Counted from the stretch's first letter, positions 36,290 to 44,845 are shown. The stretch is DNA of 64,000 bases from Vineibacter terrae (GCF_008039615.1 NZ_VDUZ01000046.1:1-64000); one strand, 5' to 3'. Notes: generated by a model not told the origin, from the letters alone. Translations and numbers: made by a program.

Positions 36290-37261
36290 ATGTATCGTAG
36301 AACCATGCTTCGTGCCGGTGGCGCGCTCGCCGCGGCCGCTTATGCCGCACCGGCCCTGTCGCAATCGGGCAAGTGGCCGAGCCGCGAGATCACACTGATC
36401 AATCCCAATGCGCCCGGCGCCTCGACCGACCTGACCGCGCGCATCGTCGCCCAGGCCCTGGAGAAGCGCCTCAACGCGACCGTTATCGTGAAGAACGTGG
36501 TCGGCGGCGCCGGCGCGCTGGGTCCGTCGACGCTGGCCGCGGCGACTCCGGATGGCCACACGATGGGGCTGGTCGCGATCTCCAGCCATATCACCGTGCC
36601 GAACATGATGGACGTGAAGTACGATCCATGGAAGGCGTTCGACGTCCTCGGCCAGGTCGCGTCGCTGCGCTACGGCATCGGCGTGCGCACCGAGTCGCCG
36701 ATCAAGTCGATCGAGGAGCTGATCGCGCAGGGCAAGCAGAAGCTGCTCACCTACAGCTCGAACAATGTCACGAACGTGGTGGCGATGTTCCAGCTCGCCA
36801 AGCTGTCGGGCGCGAAGTTCCGCTGGGTCGTCTTCCAGGGCGGGGTGGAGTCGGTCACGGCCGCCATCGGTGGCCACGTCGATGCCGTCATCCAGACCGT
36901 CGCCGAGATGAAGCCCCAGATCGAAGCCGGCAAGCTGCGCTTCCTGGCGTCGGCGGCGACGGAACGCTGGCCCGATTATCCCGATGTGAAGACGTTGCGC
37001 GAGCTGGGCTTCGACGCCGTCACCAATGGTCCCTTCGGCTATGCCTTCCCGGCGGGCGTCGATCCGGCGATCAAGCAGCGCATGGAAAGCGCGTTGGCCG
37101 ACGTCATGGCGGACAAGGCGGTGCAGACGCAGATATCCAACCTCGGCATCGTGCCCACCTATCGCAATGGCGCCGACTACGCCGCCTTCCTCAAGCAGAT
37201 CGAAGGCGAGCTCGTGCCGATCCTGCGCGAGACCGGCATGTCGAAGAAAAAGGCGGCATGA
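36290..37261 (+). CDS. tctC: tripartite tricarboxylate transporter substrate-binding protein
   Basis: Periplasmic Bug/TctC-family receptor that captures a carboxylate and delivers it to TctAB. The 323-residue protein has a twin-arginine-like signal (MYRRTMLRAGGALAAAAYAA, then PALSQ), then the family opening WPSREITLINPNAPGASTDLTAR, the VVGGAGALGPSTLAAATPDGHT loop and the FPAGVDPAIKQRMESAL region. ATG at 36290 follows AGGAGGGAAGAG; an upstream in-frame start at 36218 is rejected. It overlaps tctB by 4 bp. Bug proteins often bind dicarboxylates or aromatic acids; the ligand here is unknown, though the catabolic genes in the window make an aromatic acid conceivable. Confidence 0.93.
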   Translation: MYRRTMLRAGGALAAAAYAAPALSQSGKWPSREITLINPNAPGASTDLTARIVAQALEKRLNATVIVKNVVGGAGALGPSTLAAATPDGHTMGLVAISSHITVPNMMDVKYDPWKAFDVLGQVASLRYGIGVRTESPIKSIEELIAQGKQKLLTYSSNNVTNVVAMFQLAKLSGAKFRWVVFQGGVESVTAAIGGHVDAVIQTVAEMKPQIEAGKLRFLASAATERWPDYPDVKTLRELGFDAVTNGPFGYAFPAGVDPAIKQRMESALADVMADKAVQTQISNLGIVPTYRNGADYAAFLKQIEGELVPILRETGMSKKKAA

Positions 37262-37815
37262 GCCGGATGACGGGCGCACGATCCGCGACGCTCGGCCTGC
37301 TGGCGGTGGCGCTGATCGGCTTCTGGCAGGCGACGCGGTTGGAGAGCTGGAGCTTCGACGGACCGGGGGCAGGGTTCTTCCCGCAGCTCGTGGCCGGCCT
37401 GTGCATCGCGCTGGCCTTGGTGGTTCTCGTTGCACCGGGTCGTCCCGGTGCAACGGAAGCCGGCGACACGGACGCCGACGGCACCGGCGCCGAAGACGCC
37501 GACGCCAAAGACACCGGCGCCGAAGACACCAACCGGGCCGATGCAGCCGTGGCGGCGAGGAGCCGTCGCACCTTCGCGCTCTACGCCGCCTCGTTCGTGG
37601 TGCTGGCACTGGGCGCAGCCTATGCCGGCTTCGCCCTCACCGTCATCGCCGTCGCCATCCTGATCGTGCGCTTCGCCGAGGGGCGGTCATGGTTCGCCGC
37701 GATCGGCTATGGCCTGGCTTGCGCCCTCATCGGGCTGGTGTGCTTCGGCTGGCTGCTGCGGGTCGACCTGCCGGAAAGCGCCATCGAGCGCGCCTTCTAC
37801 GCGCTCGTCCGCTGA
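37258..37815 (+). CDS. tctB: tripartite tricarboxylate transporter small membrane subunit
   Basis: TctB-family membrane subunit, 185 residues, about four spans: 10-25, 40-60, 105-130 and 140-165. Family members usually run 140-170 residues. The extra length is an acidic, repetitive segment at about 66-98 (EAGDTDADGTGAEDADAKDT, then GAEDTNRADAA) between spans 2 and 3, encoded by DNA with a near-perfect repeat of GGCGCCGAAGAC. It overlaps tctC by ATGA and lies 16 bp before tctA. The acidic loop is unusual but the frame is intact, so the protein is probably functional. Confidence 0.88.
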   Translation: MSRMTGARSATLGLLAVALIGFWQATRLESWSFDGPGAGFFPQLVAGLCIALALVVLVAPGRPGATEAGDTDADGTGAEDADAKDTGAEDTNRADAAVAARSRRTFALYAASFVVLALGAAYAGFALTVIAVAILIVRFAEGRSWFAAIGYGLACALIGLVCFGWLLRVDLPESAIERAFYALVR

Positions 37816-37831
37816 GTGGGATTGTCTCATC

Positions 37832-39316
37832 ATGGAAGCGCTGCTCGGCGGCTTCGCCGTAACCCTGTCGATCGAGAACCTGGCCTACTGCTTCGTCGGC
37901 GTGCTGCTTGGCACGGTGGTCGGCATATTGCCGGGCCTTGGCCCGCTGACCACCATCGCCATTCTGCTGCCGATCACGTTCAAGATGGACGTGACGTCGG
38001 CGATCATCATGCTGTCGGGCATCTACTACGGGGTCGCCTACGGCGGCACCGTGACGTCGGTGCTGATGCGCATTCCCGGCGAGGCGTCGTCGGTGGTCAC
38101 GTGCCTCGACGGCTACGAGATGGCGCGCAAGGGGCGGGCCGGCGCCGCCCTGGGCGTCGCCGGCATCGGCTCGTTCGTCGCCGGCACGGTCGGGGTCATC
38201 GGGATCTCCTTTCTGTCGCCGCCGCTGGCGCAGCTCGTCGTGAAGTTCGGCCCGGCCGAGTATGCGATGCTGATGCTGGCAGGCCTGTCGCTGGTCACCT
38301 ACATGTCGGGCGGCTCGCTCGCACGCGCCCTGCTGATGGCGGCCTTCGGCCTGCTGCTCGGCACCATCGGCAGCGATCCGATCAACATGACCCAGCGCCT
38401 CACCTTCGACCTCCTGTCGCTGGGCGACGGCATCAACCTGGTGCCGCTGGCCATCGGCCTGTTCGGCCTGTCGGAAGTGCTGTTCATGGCACGCCAGGAT
38501 CCCGACGCCCTGAAGGTCCTGCCGCCGCCTTCGCGCCTGCTCGGCTTCATGCCGTCGCGGGAAGAAGCGCGCCGCTCGGTCGCGCCCGTGGGGCGCGGCA
38601 CCGTGCTGGGCTTCCTCGTCGGCCTGCTGCCGGGCGGCGGCGCGGTGCTGGCCTCGTTCCTGTCCTATGCCATCGAGCGCAAGCTGTCGAAACGGCCCGA
38701 GGAATTCGGGCACGGCGCGGTCGAAGGCGTCGCCGGGCCTGAATCGGCCAACAACGCCGGCACGGCGGGCGCCTTCGTGCCGCTGCTGTGCATGGGCATT
38801 CCCGCCAACGCCATCACGGCGCTGCTGCTGGGCGCCTTCATGATCCACGGCGTCACGCCGGGGCCGACGATCCTCGAGCGGCAGCCGGAGGTGTTCTGGG
38901 GCGTTGTCGCCAGCATGTACATCGGCAACGTCATGCTGCTGATCCTGAACCTGCCGCTGATCGGGCTGTTCGTGCGCATCCTCGAGGTCCCGCGCGCCTT
39001 CCTCGCGCCCATGATCCTCGCCGTGTGCCTCATCGGCGTCTATTCGTCGAGCGGCAATCCGGCCGACGTCGTGCTCGCGGTGGTCTTCGGCTTTGTCGGC
39101 TACGGCTTGCGGCGCAGCGGCTTCGATCTCGGCATCGTCATCCTGGCCTACGTGCTGGGGCCGATCTTCGAACGGTCCGTGCGCCAGGCGCTGGCGATCT
39201 CCGACGGCGACCCCATGATCTTCTTTCACAGCTGGCTGTCGGGTGGATTTGCCGTCCTCGCCGTGGCGATCCTGGTCGCCGGCCTGTGGCCCAAGCGCGT
39301 GGGCCAGGCCGCGTGA
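37832..39316 (+). CDS. tctA: tripartite tricarboxylate transporter large permease
   Basis: TctA-family ion-coupled permease, 494 residues with about eleven or twelve spans. Signature motifs include LGTVVGILPGLGPLTTIAILLPI near the N-terminus, YGGTVTSVLMRIPGEASSV, the second inverted half GFLVGLLPGGGAVLASFLSY, and ESANNAGTAGAFVPLLCMGIPANAITALLL. ATG at 37832 is used because it matches the family start (MEALLGGFAVTLSIENLAYC). It completes a standard tctCBA operon with no local regulator. Confidence 0.95.
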   Translation: MEALLGGFAVTLSIENLAYCFVGVLLGTVVGILPGLGPLTTIAILLPITFKMDVTSAIIMLSGIYYGVAYGGTVTSVLMRIPGEASSVVTCLDGYEMARKGRAGAALGVAGIGSFVAGTVGVIGISFLSPPLAQLVVKFGPAEYAMLMLAGLSLVTYMSGGSLARALLMAAFGLLLGTIGSDPINMTQRLTFDLLSLGDGINLVPLAIGLFGLSEVLFMARQDPDALKVLPPPSRLLGFMPSREEARRSVAPVGRGTVLGFLVGLLPGGGAVLASFLSYAIERKLSKRPEEFGHGAVEGVAGPESANNAGTAGAFVPLLCMGIPANAITALLLGAFMIHGVTPGPTILERQPEVFWGVVASMYIGNVMLLILNLPLIGLFVRILEVPRAFLAPMILAVCLIGVYSSSGNPADVVLAVVFGFVGYGLRRSGFDLGIVILAYVLGPIFERSVRQALAISDGDPMIFFHSWLSGGFAVLAVAILVAGLWPKRVGQAA

Positions 39317-39390
39317 CAGCGCAGGCGGGACCGGGGAAGCGTCGGCTTCGACTACCTTTCCCGCTCGCGGCAGGGCTGTCCGGAAACGTC

Positions 39391-39566
39391 CCTTCTCCCC
39401 GCCTGCGCGGGCAGGGCATTCGCATATGCCCCTACCGTCATCCCGAGCGTAGCGAGGGATCTCCCGCGAATTGCGCACCGTGCGCCTTGCCGCAGGAGAT
39501 CCCTCGCTGGCGCTCGGGATGACAGCGAGGTCAAATGCGAGTGCCCTGCCTGCGCGGGGAGGAGGA
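39391..39566. repeat. nested imperfect inverted repeat around family P copy E
   Basis: CTTCTCCCCGCCTGCGCGGG with following GCAGGGCATTCGCAT at 39391-39425 is matched in inverse orientation by 39533-39566 (AATGCGAGTGCCCTGCCTGC, then GCGGGGAGGAGG), with family P copy E between. It fills the space between convergent tctA and the acetyltransferase gene. Confidence 0.6.
39436..39525. repeat. palindromic repeat family P, copy E
   Basis: Full-length copy. The right arm reads CTCGCTGGCGCTCGGGATGA, one base longer than the left arm (GAGCGTAGCGAG), the only mismatch of note. It lies between convergent genes and may serve as a bidirectional transcript end. Confidence 0.9.
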
Positions 39567-39582
39567 AGGATTCCCCCGAGCA

Positions 39583-40161
39583 TCAGTATTTCAGCCGCTT
39601 TTCCAGGGCGGCTTTCACGGCCGGCCAGTCGCTGTCGACGACGCTGAAGTAGACCGAGTCGCGGACGTGGCCGTCGGCCATGATCATGTGGCGGCGGAAG
39701 ATGCCTTCCTGGACCGCGCCCAGGCGGGCGATGGCGTCGCGGCTGCGCTGGTTGCGCGCGTCGGTCTTGTACTCGACCCGGTGCCATTTGAGCACCTCGA
39801 ACACGTGGCGCATCAGCAGCAGCTTGCACTCGGGGTTGACGTTGCTGGCCCACACCGCGCGGGCGTACCACGTGGTGCCGATCTCCACGCGCTTGTGCTG
39901 CGCATCGATGCTCATGTAGCGCGTGCTGCCCACGACACTGCCGTCGCGTGTCAGGCGCACGATGAAGGGCCGTTCGTGTCCTGCCTCGGCCTGGCGCAGC
40001 GCGCCGTCGAACCAGGGATCGAACGCGGCGCCCAGCGCCGAAGCCGTGAACGTCCAAAGGCGCGGATCCTGCGCCGCCGGCCGCAGCAGCTCGCGATGCG
40101 CTTCCACCAGCGGCTCGAGCGCGACATGGCGGCCGGTGAGGGTGACGGCGTCGATGGGCAT
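39583..40161 (-). CDS. GNAT-family N-acetyltransferase (RimJ/RimL-like)
   Basis: Acetyl-CoA-dependent acetyltransferase of the RimJ/RimL/YjaB type, 192 residues. It contains the N-terminal LTGRHVALEPLVEAHRELLR, the RPFIVRLTRDGSVVGSTRYM strands, the acetyl-CoA-binding area around VNPECKLLLMRHVFEVLKWHRVEY, and the C-terminal NQRSRDAIARLGAVQEGIFRRHMIMADG typical of this subgroup. ATG at 40161 gives the family-like start; a longer frame to 40323 would overlay repeat DNA. It converges on tctA. Substrate unknown (ribosomal protein N-terminus or a small molecule). Confidence 0.88.
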   Translation of the reverse strand: MPIDAVTLTGRHVALEPLVEAHRELLRPAAQDPRLWTFTASALGAAFDPWFDGALRQAEAGHERPFIVRLTRDGSVVGSTRYMSIDAQHKRVEIGTTWYARAVWASNVNPECKLLLMRHVFEVLKWHRVEYKTDARNQRSRDAIARLGAVQEGIFRRHMIMADGHVRDSVYFSVVDSDWPAVKAALEKRLKY

Positions 40162-40270
40162 GGCTTCGGCCAACCGGAGAAGCAGTGGAACGGATGCCGG
40201 GCGGATCCCGCGTGCAGCAGCAACAGGAAGTAAACCATGTCGGGGCCTGAGGCCAGCCGCAGCATCCGAC

Positions 40271-40485
40271 GGCAGGGTTATCGGATATGGCACTATCGGC
40301 CGAACCGTCAGAAGACGAACCACAGAGACACAGCGCAGCCTTTGGCCGCAACCAAATGGCGGAGGAGTGCTTCATGGTTCGACAAGCTCACCGTGAAGCG
40401 CTTCCTCCGCCCTTTGGGTTGCGGCCAAAGGCTGCGCTGTGTCTCTGTGGTCAGCTTTCATGGCGCCATATGCGATCGCCCTGCC
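40271..40485. repeat. composite inverted-repeat element R2, copy 1
   Basis: A 215-bp element with related ends: GGCAGGGTTATCGGATATGG at 40271 and, inverted, GGCAGGGCGATCGCATATGG ending at 40485. Inside is a perfect 34-bp inverted repeat (40320-40353 against 40417-40450, starting CCACAGAGACACAGCGCAGC). The core has a shorter pair CTTCA/TGAAG around TTCGACAAGCTCACC. It looks like a non-coding miniature transposable element. A second copy lies at 47405-47735. Confidence 0.8.
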
Positions 40486-40647
40486 CCGGAGGGGGAAGGT
40501 GCCCCAAATTGACGTTTCGACGCTTTGAGTCGAAACGCCAGAGGCGGATGGGGGATGTTCGAACCGATTCACTGTTCCATGGCCATATCGAATCCGTTGC
40601 AACATCCCCCTTCCGGCGCTTCGCGCCACCTTCCCCCTCCGGGGGAA
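40486..40647. repeat. composite inverted-repeat element R3
   Basis: Perfect 16-bp terminal inverted repeats (CCGGAGGGGGAAGGTG at 40486-40501, its complement at 40627-40642) and an inner perfect pair GGGGGATGTT (40550-40559) and AACATCCCCC (40601-40610). It abuts R2 directly. Confidence 0.75.
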
Positions 40648-40663
40648 GATTAAAATCACAAGC

Positions 40664-40778
40664 TCCGAGCGCCCCTTCGACAGGCTCAGGAGAGGGGTCT
40701 CCTGCGCAATACGCACGGTACGCCATTGGCGGGAGATCCCTCTCCTGAGCCTGTCGAAGGGGCGCTCGGGATGACAGC
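40664..40778. repeat. palindromic repeat family P, copy F (hybrid)
   Basis: Family P ends (CCGAGCG on the left, CGCTCGGGATGACAG on the right) and central GCACGGTACGCC are kept, but the arm segment usually reading AGCGTAGCGAGG is replaced on both sides by CCCCTTCGACAGGCTCAGGA with GAGG, a different palindromic motif. Both arms changed in the same way, so the hairpin is preserved. Confidence 0.85.
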
Positions 40779-40845
40779 TGTGTGATCGAGCCGCGATTCC
40801 GGGTCGTAGTCGGGTGCATGACGAAGGTGGCCACGCGGCGGCGTG

Positions 40846-42522
40846 TCATTTCTCGTTCGGGTCCGCCCAGCGCCAGTCCTCGACCCACAGGGTGGACACG
40901 TTGAGATGGCCGGTGGGGCGCACGCCCTTGAGCGCCTTGGGCAGGACGAAGACGTCGGAGCGGAAGTAGAGCGGCAGCACCGGCAGATCCTCGGTGTAGA
41001 TGCGCTGCATCTCGCCGAACAGCGCCTTGCGCCTGGCGACGTCGAGCTCGACCTCCATGGCATCGAGCAGGCGATCCATCTCGGGGTTCTTGTAGCCGCC
41101 GCTGTTCTGGCCGCTCCAGTTGTTGGCCTGGCTGGGGATCTCCTGCGAATGCAGGGTGGTGCGCGGCACGCTTTGCGGCGCCGACACCCAGGCATACATC
41201 GCCAGGCCGCTATAGGCGCGCTTGTTGACCGTGTCGCCGAAGAAGACGCGCGGCGGCTCGACCTTGAGCCGCACGTCGATGCCGATCTGCTTCCACTGGC
41301 TCTGCAGCACCTGCTGGATCAGCTCGCGGTTGCGGTTGCCGGCCGTGGTGGCCAATTCGATCGACAGGCGCTCGCCCTTGGCGTTCTGGCGCACGCCGCC
41401 GCGGATCTCGGCGAAGCCGGCCGCGTCGAGCAGCTGGCGCGCGGCGGCGGCGTCATAGGCGTAGTGCCGGGCGCCGGGGCTGTACATCGGGTCCAGCGGG
41501 TTGACGTTGCTGTGCGCCACCGGCTGCTTGCCCTCGAACAGCCGCGCCGAGATCGCCTCGCGGTCGATGCCCAGCATCAGGGCGTGGCGGACGCGCCGGT
41601 CGGCCAGCAGCGGGTTGTCCAGGTTGATGTCGATATGCTCGTAGACCAGGCCGGGCTTGTAGACGACGTCGAAGCGGTCCTTGTGCCGCTTCTCGAAGGA
41701 CAGCGCCTGATCCAGCGACAGCCCCAGCTCGCCGATGACGTAGTCGATCGACCCCGAGAGCAGGTTGGCTTCCAGGGCCGCGGTGTTCTCGATGATGCGG
41801 AACACGATGCGCCGGAAGTAGGGCGCCTTGCCGGACCAGGCCGGGTTGCGCTCGAGCTCGACCGAGGCGCCGGGCACGGTCTTGACGATGCGATAGGGGC
41901 CGAACCACAGCGCCGCGTTGGTGGTGTCGGTCTCGAACCTGGACCTGTTGCGGTACTCGGCGGGATTGGCCTCGAACACCGGGCGCTCGACATGCGCCGG
42001 CAGCAGGCGGAAATCCCCCATGGCATTGTAGTCGAACGTCACCCGGTCGGTATGGAAGGTGAAGGTGCGCTCGTCCTTGATGTCGAGCTTGAGGATGCGG
42101 CGGTAGCCCTCGGCGGCGGCGACCCCGGACTGCGGGTGCTTGCCGACCTCCAGGGTGAAGGCGACGTCGCGGGTGGAGACCGGCGTGCCGTCGCCCCATT
42201 TCAGGTCGGGCCGCAGCGTGTAGGTGACGGCGATGCCCTTCTTGCCCGGCGCGTATTCCTCGATCACGGCGCCGCCGTTCTCGATGGTCGGCAGCTCGGT
42301 GCACAGCAGGCACACGAGCTTCCAGTCCGGATCCCAGGCCGTGACCGGCCGCAAGGTCATGCCCTCGACCAGCGACTTGGCCAGCATCGAGCCGATGTTG
42401 GGATTGAACGACGACGGGTACTGCGTCATGCCGATGACGAGCTCGTCCTTGGCCGCGGCAGGGCGGACGAGAGCGACGGCGCCGGCCAGCAGCAGAACGG
42501 CAAGACGGAGGATGATGGTCAC
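40846..42522 (-). CDS. ABC transporter substrate-binding protein, family 5 (peptide/opine)
   Basis: Periplasmic receptor of a Dpp/Opp/App-type importer, 558 residues. A signal peptide covers about 1-24 (MTIILRLAVLLLAGAVALVR, then PAAAK). Family motifs include GMTQYPSSFNPNIG near 32, YTLRPDLKWGDGTPVSTRDVAFTLE near 115, RNPAWSGKAPYFRRI and DNPLLADRRVRHALMLGIDREAIS. The C-terminus is ordinary. It stands alone on the minus strand, flanked by repeats; the DppBC-type permeases at 33.8-35.7 kb could be its partners. The ligand is unknown. Confidence 0.92.
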   Translation of the reverse strand: MTIILRLAVLLLAGAVALVRPAAAKDELVIGMTQYPSSFNPNIGSMLAKSLVEGMTLRPVTAWDPDWKLVCLLCTELPTIENGGAVIEEYAPGKKGIAVTYTLRPDLKWGDGTPVSTRDVAFTLEVGKHPQSGVAAAEGYRRILKLDIKDERTFTFHTDRVTFDYNAMGDFRLLPAHVERPVFEANPAEYRNRSRFETDTTNAALWFGPYRIVKTVPGASVELERNPAWSGKAPYFRRIVFRIIENTAALEANLLSGSIDYVIGELGLSLDQALSFEKRHKDRFDVVYKPGLVYEHIDINLDNPLLADRRVRHALMLGIDREAISARLFEGKQPVAHSNVNPLDPMYSPGARHYAYDAAAARQLLDAAGFAEIRGGVRQNAKGERLSIELATTAGNRNRELIQQVLQSQWKQIGIDVRLKVEPPRVFFGDTVNKRAYSGLAMYAWVSAPQSVPRTTLHSQEIPSQANNWSGQNSGGYKNPEMDRLLDAMEVELDVARRKALFGEMQRIYTEDLPVLPLYFRSDVFVLPKALKGVRPTGHLNVSTLWVEDWRWADPNEK

Positions 42523-42625
42523 ACGCGCTCCCGGGCAGGTTCATGAACCTGCATGGTAGCGCCAGAAGCCGCGGTGCCAAACCACGGAAACGTCAGGTGG
42601 CCGGGCTGTCATCCGATCGCCATTG

Positions 42626-42714
42626 CTGTCATCCCGAGCGTAGCGAGGGATCTCCTGCGGCAAGGCGCACCGTGCGCTATTCGCGGGAGATCCCTCGCTG
42701 CGCTCGGGATGACG
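42626..42714. repeat. palindromic repeat family P, copy G
   Basis: Full-length copy between the leftward pyrE and solute-binding protein genes, with standard arms and central GCACCGTGCG. A short extra fragment CTGTCATCC precedes it at 42606-42614, perhaps the end of an older copy. Confidence 0.9.
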
Positions 42715-42773
42715 GAAGGGCTATTTTGCGGGCAACGAGGAGATGAGCAGCGAGGTTATGAAAGGGGATCGCG

Positions 42774-43634
42774 CTACCGGCCGTTGGTGGCGATGGCCGG
42801 CGTCGGCCGGCTGGCGCTGTGGCCCGGGTTGCGTCCGCCATGCGCCGCCGACCAGCTGTCGGGGGCGTTGAGGAAGGCGCGCGTCTCGGTCAGGCCGCGC
42901 TCGTCGAAAAGCTTGTAGCGCTCGGCGGCGTCAAGCACGTCCCACCATGTTGCAAGGGCATGCAGCTTCACGCCCATCGACGCCAGCACGTCGACGCTCT
43001 GCTGGAAGATCCCGTAGTGGAAGATCACGAACGTGTCGGTGACCTTGGCATCGGCCTTGCGCAGCGCATCGATGAACATCACCTTGCTGCCGCCGTCGGT
43101 CGCCAGATCCTCGACCAGGAGCACGCGGTCGCCGGCCTTCAGCTCGCCTTCGATCTGAGCCATGCGCCCGAAGCCCTTGGGCTGCTTGCGCACATAGATC
43201 ATCGGCTTCTTCGCCGTGGCGGCGATGAAGGCGGCAAAAGGGATGCCGGCCGTCTCGCCGCCGGCAACGACGTCGATCTTGGACCAGCCGATCGCATTGC
43301 CGATCACCTTGTGGGCATGCGCCATGATGCGGGCGCGGGCGTCCGGGAAGGAGATGATCTTGCGGCAGTCGATATAGACCGGGCTGGCCCGGCCCGAGGT
43401 GAAGATGAACGGGTTGTCCGGCCGGCAATGGACCGCCTTGATGTCCAGCAGCAGCCGCGCGGTGTCGCGGGCGGCAGCGGTCGTGCCCGCCTTGCCGTTG
43501 ACCGCCGAACGCGGTGCCGACGGCGTTGCCGCCACGCGACGCACGGCCTTGGCCGCCGGCTTGCCCACCCGGGGCCGCGACGACGGTTTCCTGGCCGAAC
43601 CTGCCTTGCTCTTTGTCTTCTGCTTCGACGCCAT
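42774..43634 (-). CDS. pyrE: orotate phosphoribosyltransferase with a basic N-terminal extension
   Basis: Pyrimidine biosynthesis enzyme: orotate plus PRPP gives OMP. The catalytic core (about 60-265) has FIFTSGRASPVYIDCRKII, VVAGGETAGIPFAAFIA, YVRKQPKGFGRMAQIEGELKAG and the PRPP loop VLLVEDLATDGGSK. At 286 residues it exceeds the usual 210-230, with an N-terminal extension of about 55 residues very rich in Lys, Arg, Ala and Pro (MASKQKTKSKAGSARKPSSR), like a histone H1 tail, and about 20 extra C-terminal residues. A start at an internal codon would remove the tail, but I see no better ATG before residue 60. It is leftward and monocistronic. Confidence 0.9.
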   Translation of the reverse strand: MASKQKTKSKAGSARKPSSRPRVGKPAAKAVRRVAATPSAPRSAVNGKAGTTAAARDTARLLLDIKAVHCRPDNPFIFTSGRASPVYIDCRKIISFPDARARIMAHAHKVIGNAIGWSKIDVVAGGETAGIPFAAFIAATAKKPMIYVRKQPKGFGRMAQIEGELKAGDRVLLVEDLATDGGSKVMFIDALRKADAKVTDTFVIFHYGIFQQSVDVLASMGVKLHALATWWDVLDAAERYKLFDERGLTETRAFLNAPDSWSAAHGGRNPGHSASRPTPAIATNGR

Positions 43635-43820
43635 GACGCCTTCCCCGCCATACTCCCCCGAATAGGCGCACGCTATCTAGCGTCCGGCGCCCGCGGTAGC
43701 AAGTCGCGTCCTGCGAAGAGGATGAGGGTCCTGCCTCAAATGCAGGGTCAAATTCATATCACAATATATTGATATATAATATTTTTGTTGAAGTCGGTGT
43801 GCATTTGGATGGCGCGCGGG

Positions 43821-43851
43821 CCATTCCGGGCGCAAGCGAGGGATCTCCCGC
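43821..43851. repeat. palindromic repeat family P, half copy
   Basis: Only a left arm is recognisable (CCATTCCGGGCGCAAGCGAG then GGATCTCCCGC). The expected right arm is absent, so it cannot form the hairpin. Confidence 0.65.
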
Positions 43852-43901
43852 ATCTACCCCTCGTCCCGCGGGGGCGGGGCTACGGTATTCACACATCTTC
43901 A

Positions 43902-43990
43902 CTGTCATCCCGAGCGCCAGCGAGGATCTCCCGCAAAAGACGCACGGTGCGCCATTCGCAGGAGATCCCTCGCTGGCGCTCGGGATGACG
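43902..43990. repeat. palindromic repeat family P, copy H
   Basis: Full-length copy with GAGCGCCAGCGAGGATCTCC on the left and CTCGCTGGCGCTCGGGATGA on the right. Both arms carry the same CCAGCG/CGCTGG variant, so a change in one arm has been matched in the other. Confidence 0.9.
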
Positions 43991-44155
43991 GTCCTATTTT
44001 TCGGGACGCAAGCTCTCTGAGACTGGATATCGGCGTGCCGTCAGAATCGTCAGGTTGGCATCACGTTGCCGTCAGGGGCGGATCACGCGTGAGGGCTACG
44101 TGAGGGCTATTCGCCGTGTGCGCCCATGCCCGGGCGCAGCAAGGAGTAGCCTCCG

Positions 44156-44818
44156 ATGTGGACGGTCGTTAGTGATTTCGACGGCACGATCGTGCCGTTC
44201 GACGTCACGGATCGGTTGCTGGATCAGTTCGCGGATCCCGCCTGGCAGTTCGTCGAGGAAGCGTGGAAGCACGGACGGATCAGCGCCCGGCGGTGCATGA
44301 CGCTCCAGGTCGCGATGATCCGTGCGACGCAGGCCGAGCTCGACGCCTTCCTCGATGCGATCGACATCGACCCGCACTTCCCCGCGTTCGCGTCCGATTG
44401 CCGCCATGCCGGCGTGCCCCTGGCGGTGGTCAGCGACGGCCTGGACTACGTCATCCACAGGGTCCTCGGGCGCCACCGCATGGACGGGCTCACGGTTTTT
44501 GCCAACCACCTGGTTGCCGGCGGCGACGGGACCTACGCCATGGCGGCGCCGCATGCGATCGACGCCTGCATGGCCGGCAGCGGCGTGTGCAAATGCGATC
44601 GGGCGGCCGCGCTGGCAGGGCGGAACGACCGCACGCTCCTGATCGGCAATGGCCGTTCCGATTTCTGCCCCGGCGAGTCGGCCGATCTCCTCTTCGCCCG
44701 CGGCGCGCTGCTGGGCAAAGCCCGTGAGCAGGGCTGGCCGGCCGTCGACGTTCCCGATTTTGCCGCGGCCCGCCTGGCGTTCGCGCGGCTGATCGGCCGG
44801 CTGGCCGAGGTGGCCTGA
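44156..44818 (+). CDS. MtnX-like HAD-IB phosphatase
   Basis: Haloacid-dehalogenase phosphatase of subclass IB, 220 residues. The nucleophile motif is VVSDFDGTIVPFDVTD (D7, D9), motif II PLAVVSDGLDYVI, and the acidic motif LLIGNGRSDFCPGESADLLFA. This pattern is like MtnX (2-hydroxy-3-keto-5-methylthiopentenyl-1-phosphate phosphatase) and SerB. No other methionine-salvage gene is nearby, so a different phosphate ester is likely. It is the first gene of a tight rightward operon (27 bp to the next gene). AGCAAGGAG lies before the ATG. Confidence 0.85.
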   Translation: MWTVVSDFDGTIVPFDVTDRLLDQFADPAWQFVEEAWKHGRISARRCMTLQVAMIRATQAELDAFLDAIDIDPHFPAFASDCRHAGVPLAVVSDGLDYVIHRVLGRHRMDGLTVFANHLVAGGDGTYAMAAPHAIDACMAGSGVCKCDRAAALAGRNDRTLLIGNGRSDFCPGESADLLFARGALLGKAREQGWPAVDVPDFAAARLAFARLIGRLAEVA

Positions 44819-44845
44819 CGCAACCGCGCCGGCGTGGAGACAGCG

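Larger units (their letters stand above)
43635..44155. other. divergent intergenic region upstream of pyrE and the phosphatase operon
   Basis: No credible gene in 521 bp. An AT-rich patch at 43755-43786 (ATATCACAATATATTGATAT then ATAATATTTTTG) stands out in GC-rich DNA and contains the palindrome CAATATATTG; it is a candidate promoter or regulator site. The rest is half and full copies of family P. Confidence 0.55.

Noticed and set aside
37709-37831. TctA N-terminal extension from an upstream start
   Set aside because: It overlaps the tctB coding region in another frame and is Ser/Cys-rich; the family start is at 37832.
40287-40748. Open frames of over 100 codons across the 40.3-40.8 kb repeats on both strands
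   Set aside because: They are translations of palindromic repeat DNA, lack ribosome sites and mirror each other on opposite strands.
44156-44818. MtnX as proof of a methionine-salvage pathway
   Set aside because: No mtnA, mtnB, mtnC, mtnD or related gene is nearby; only the HAD-IB fold is supported.
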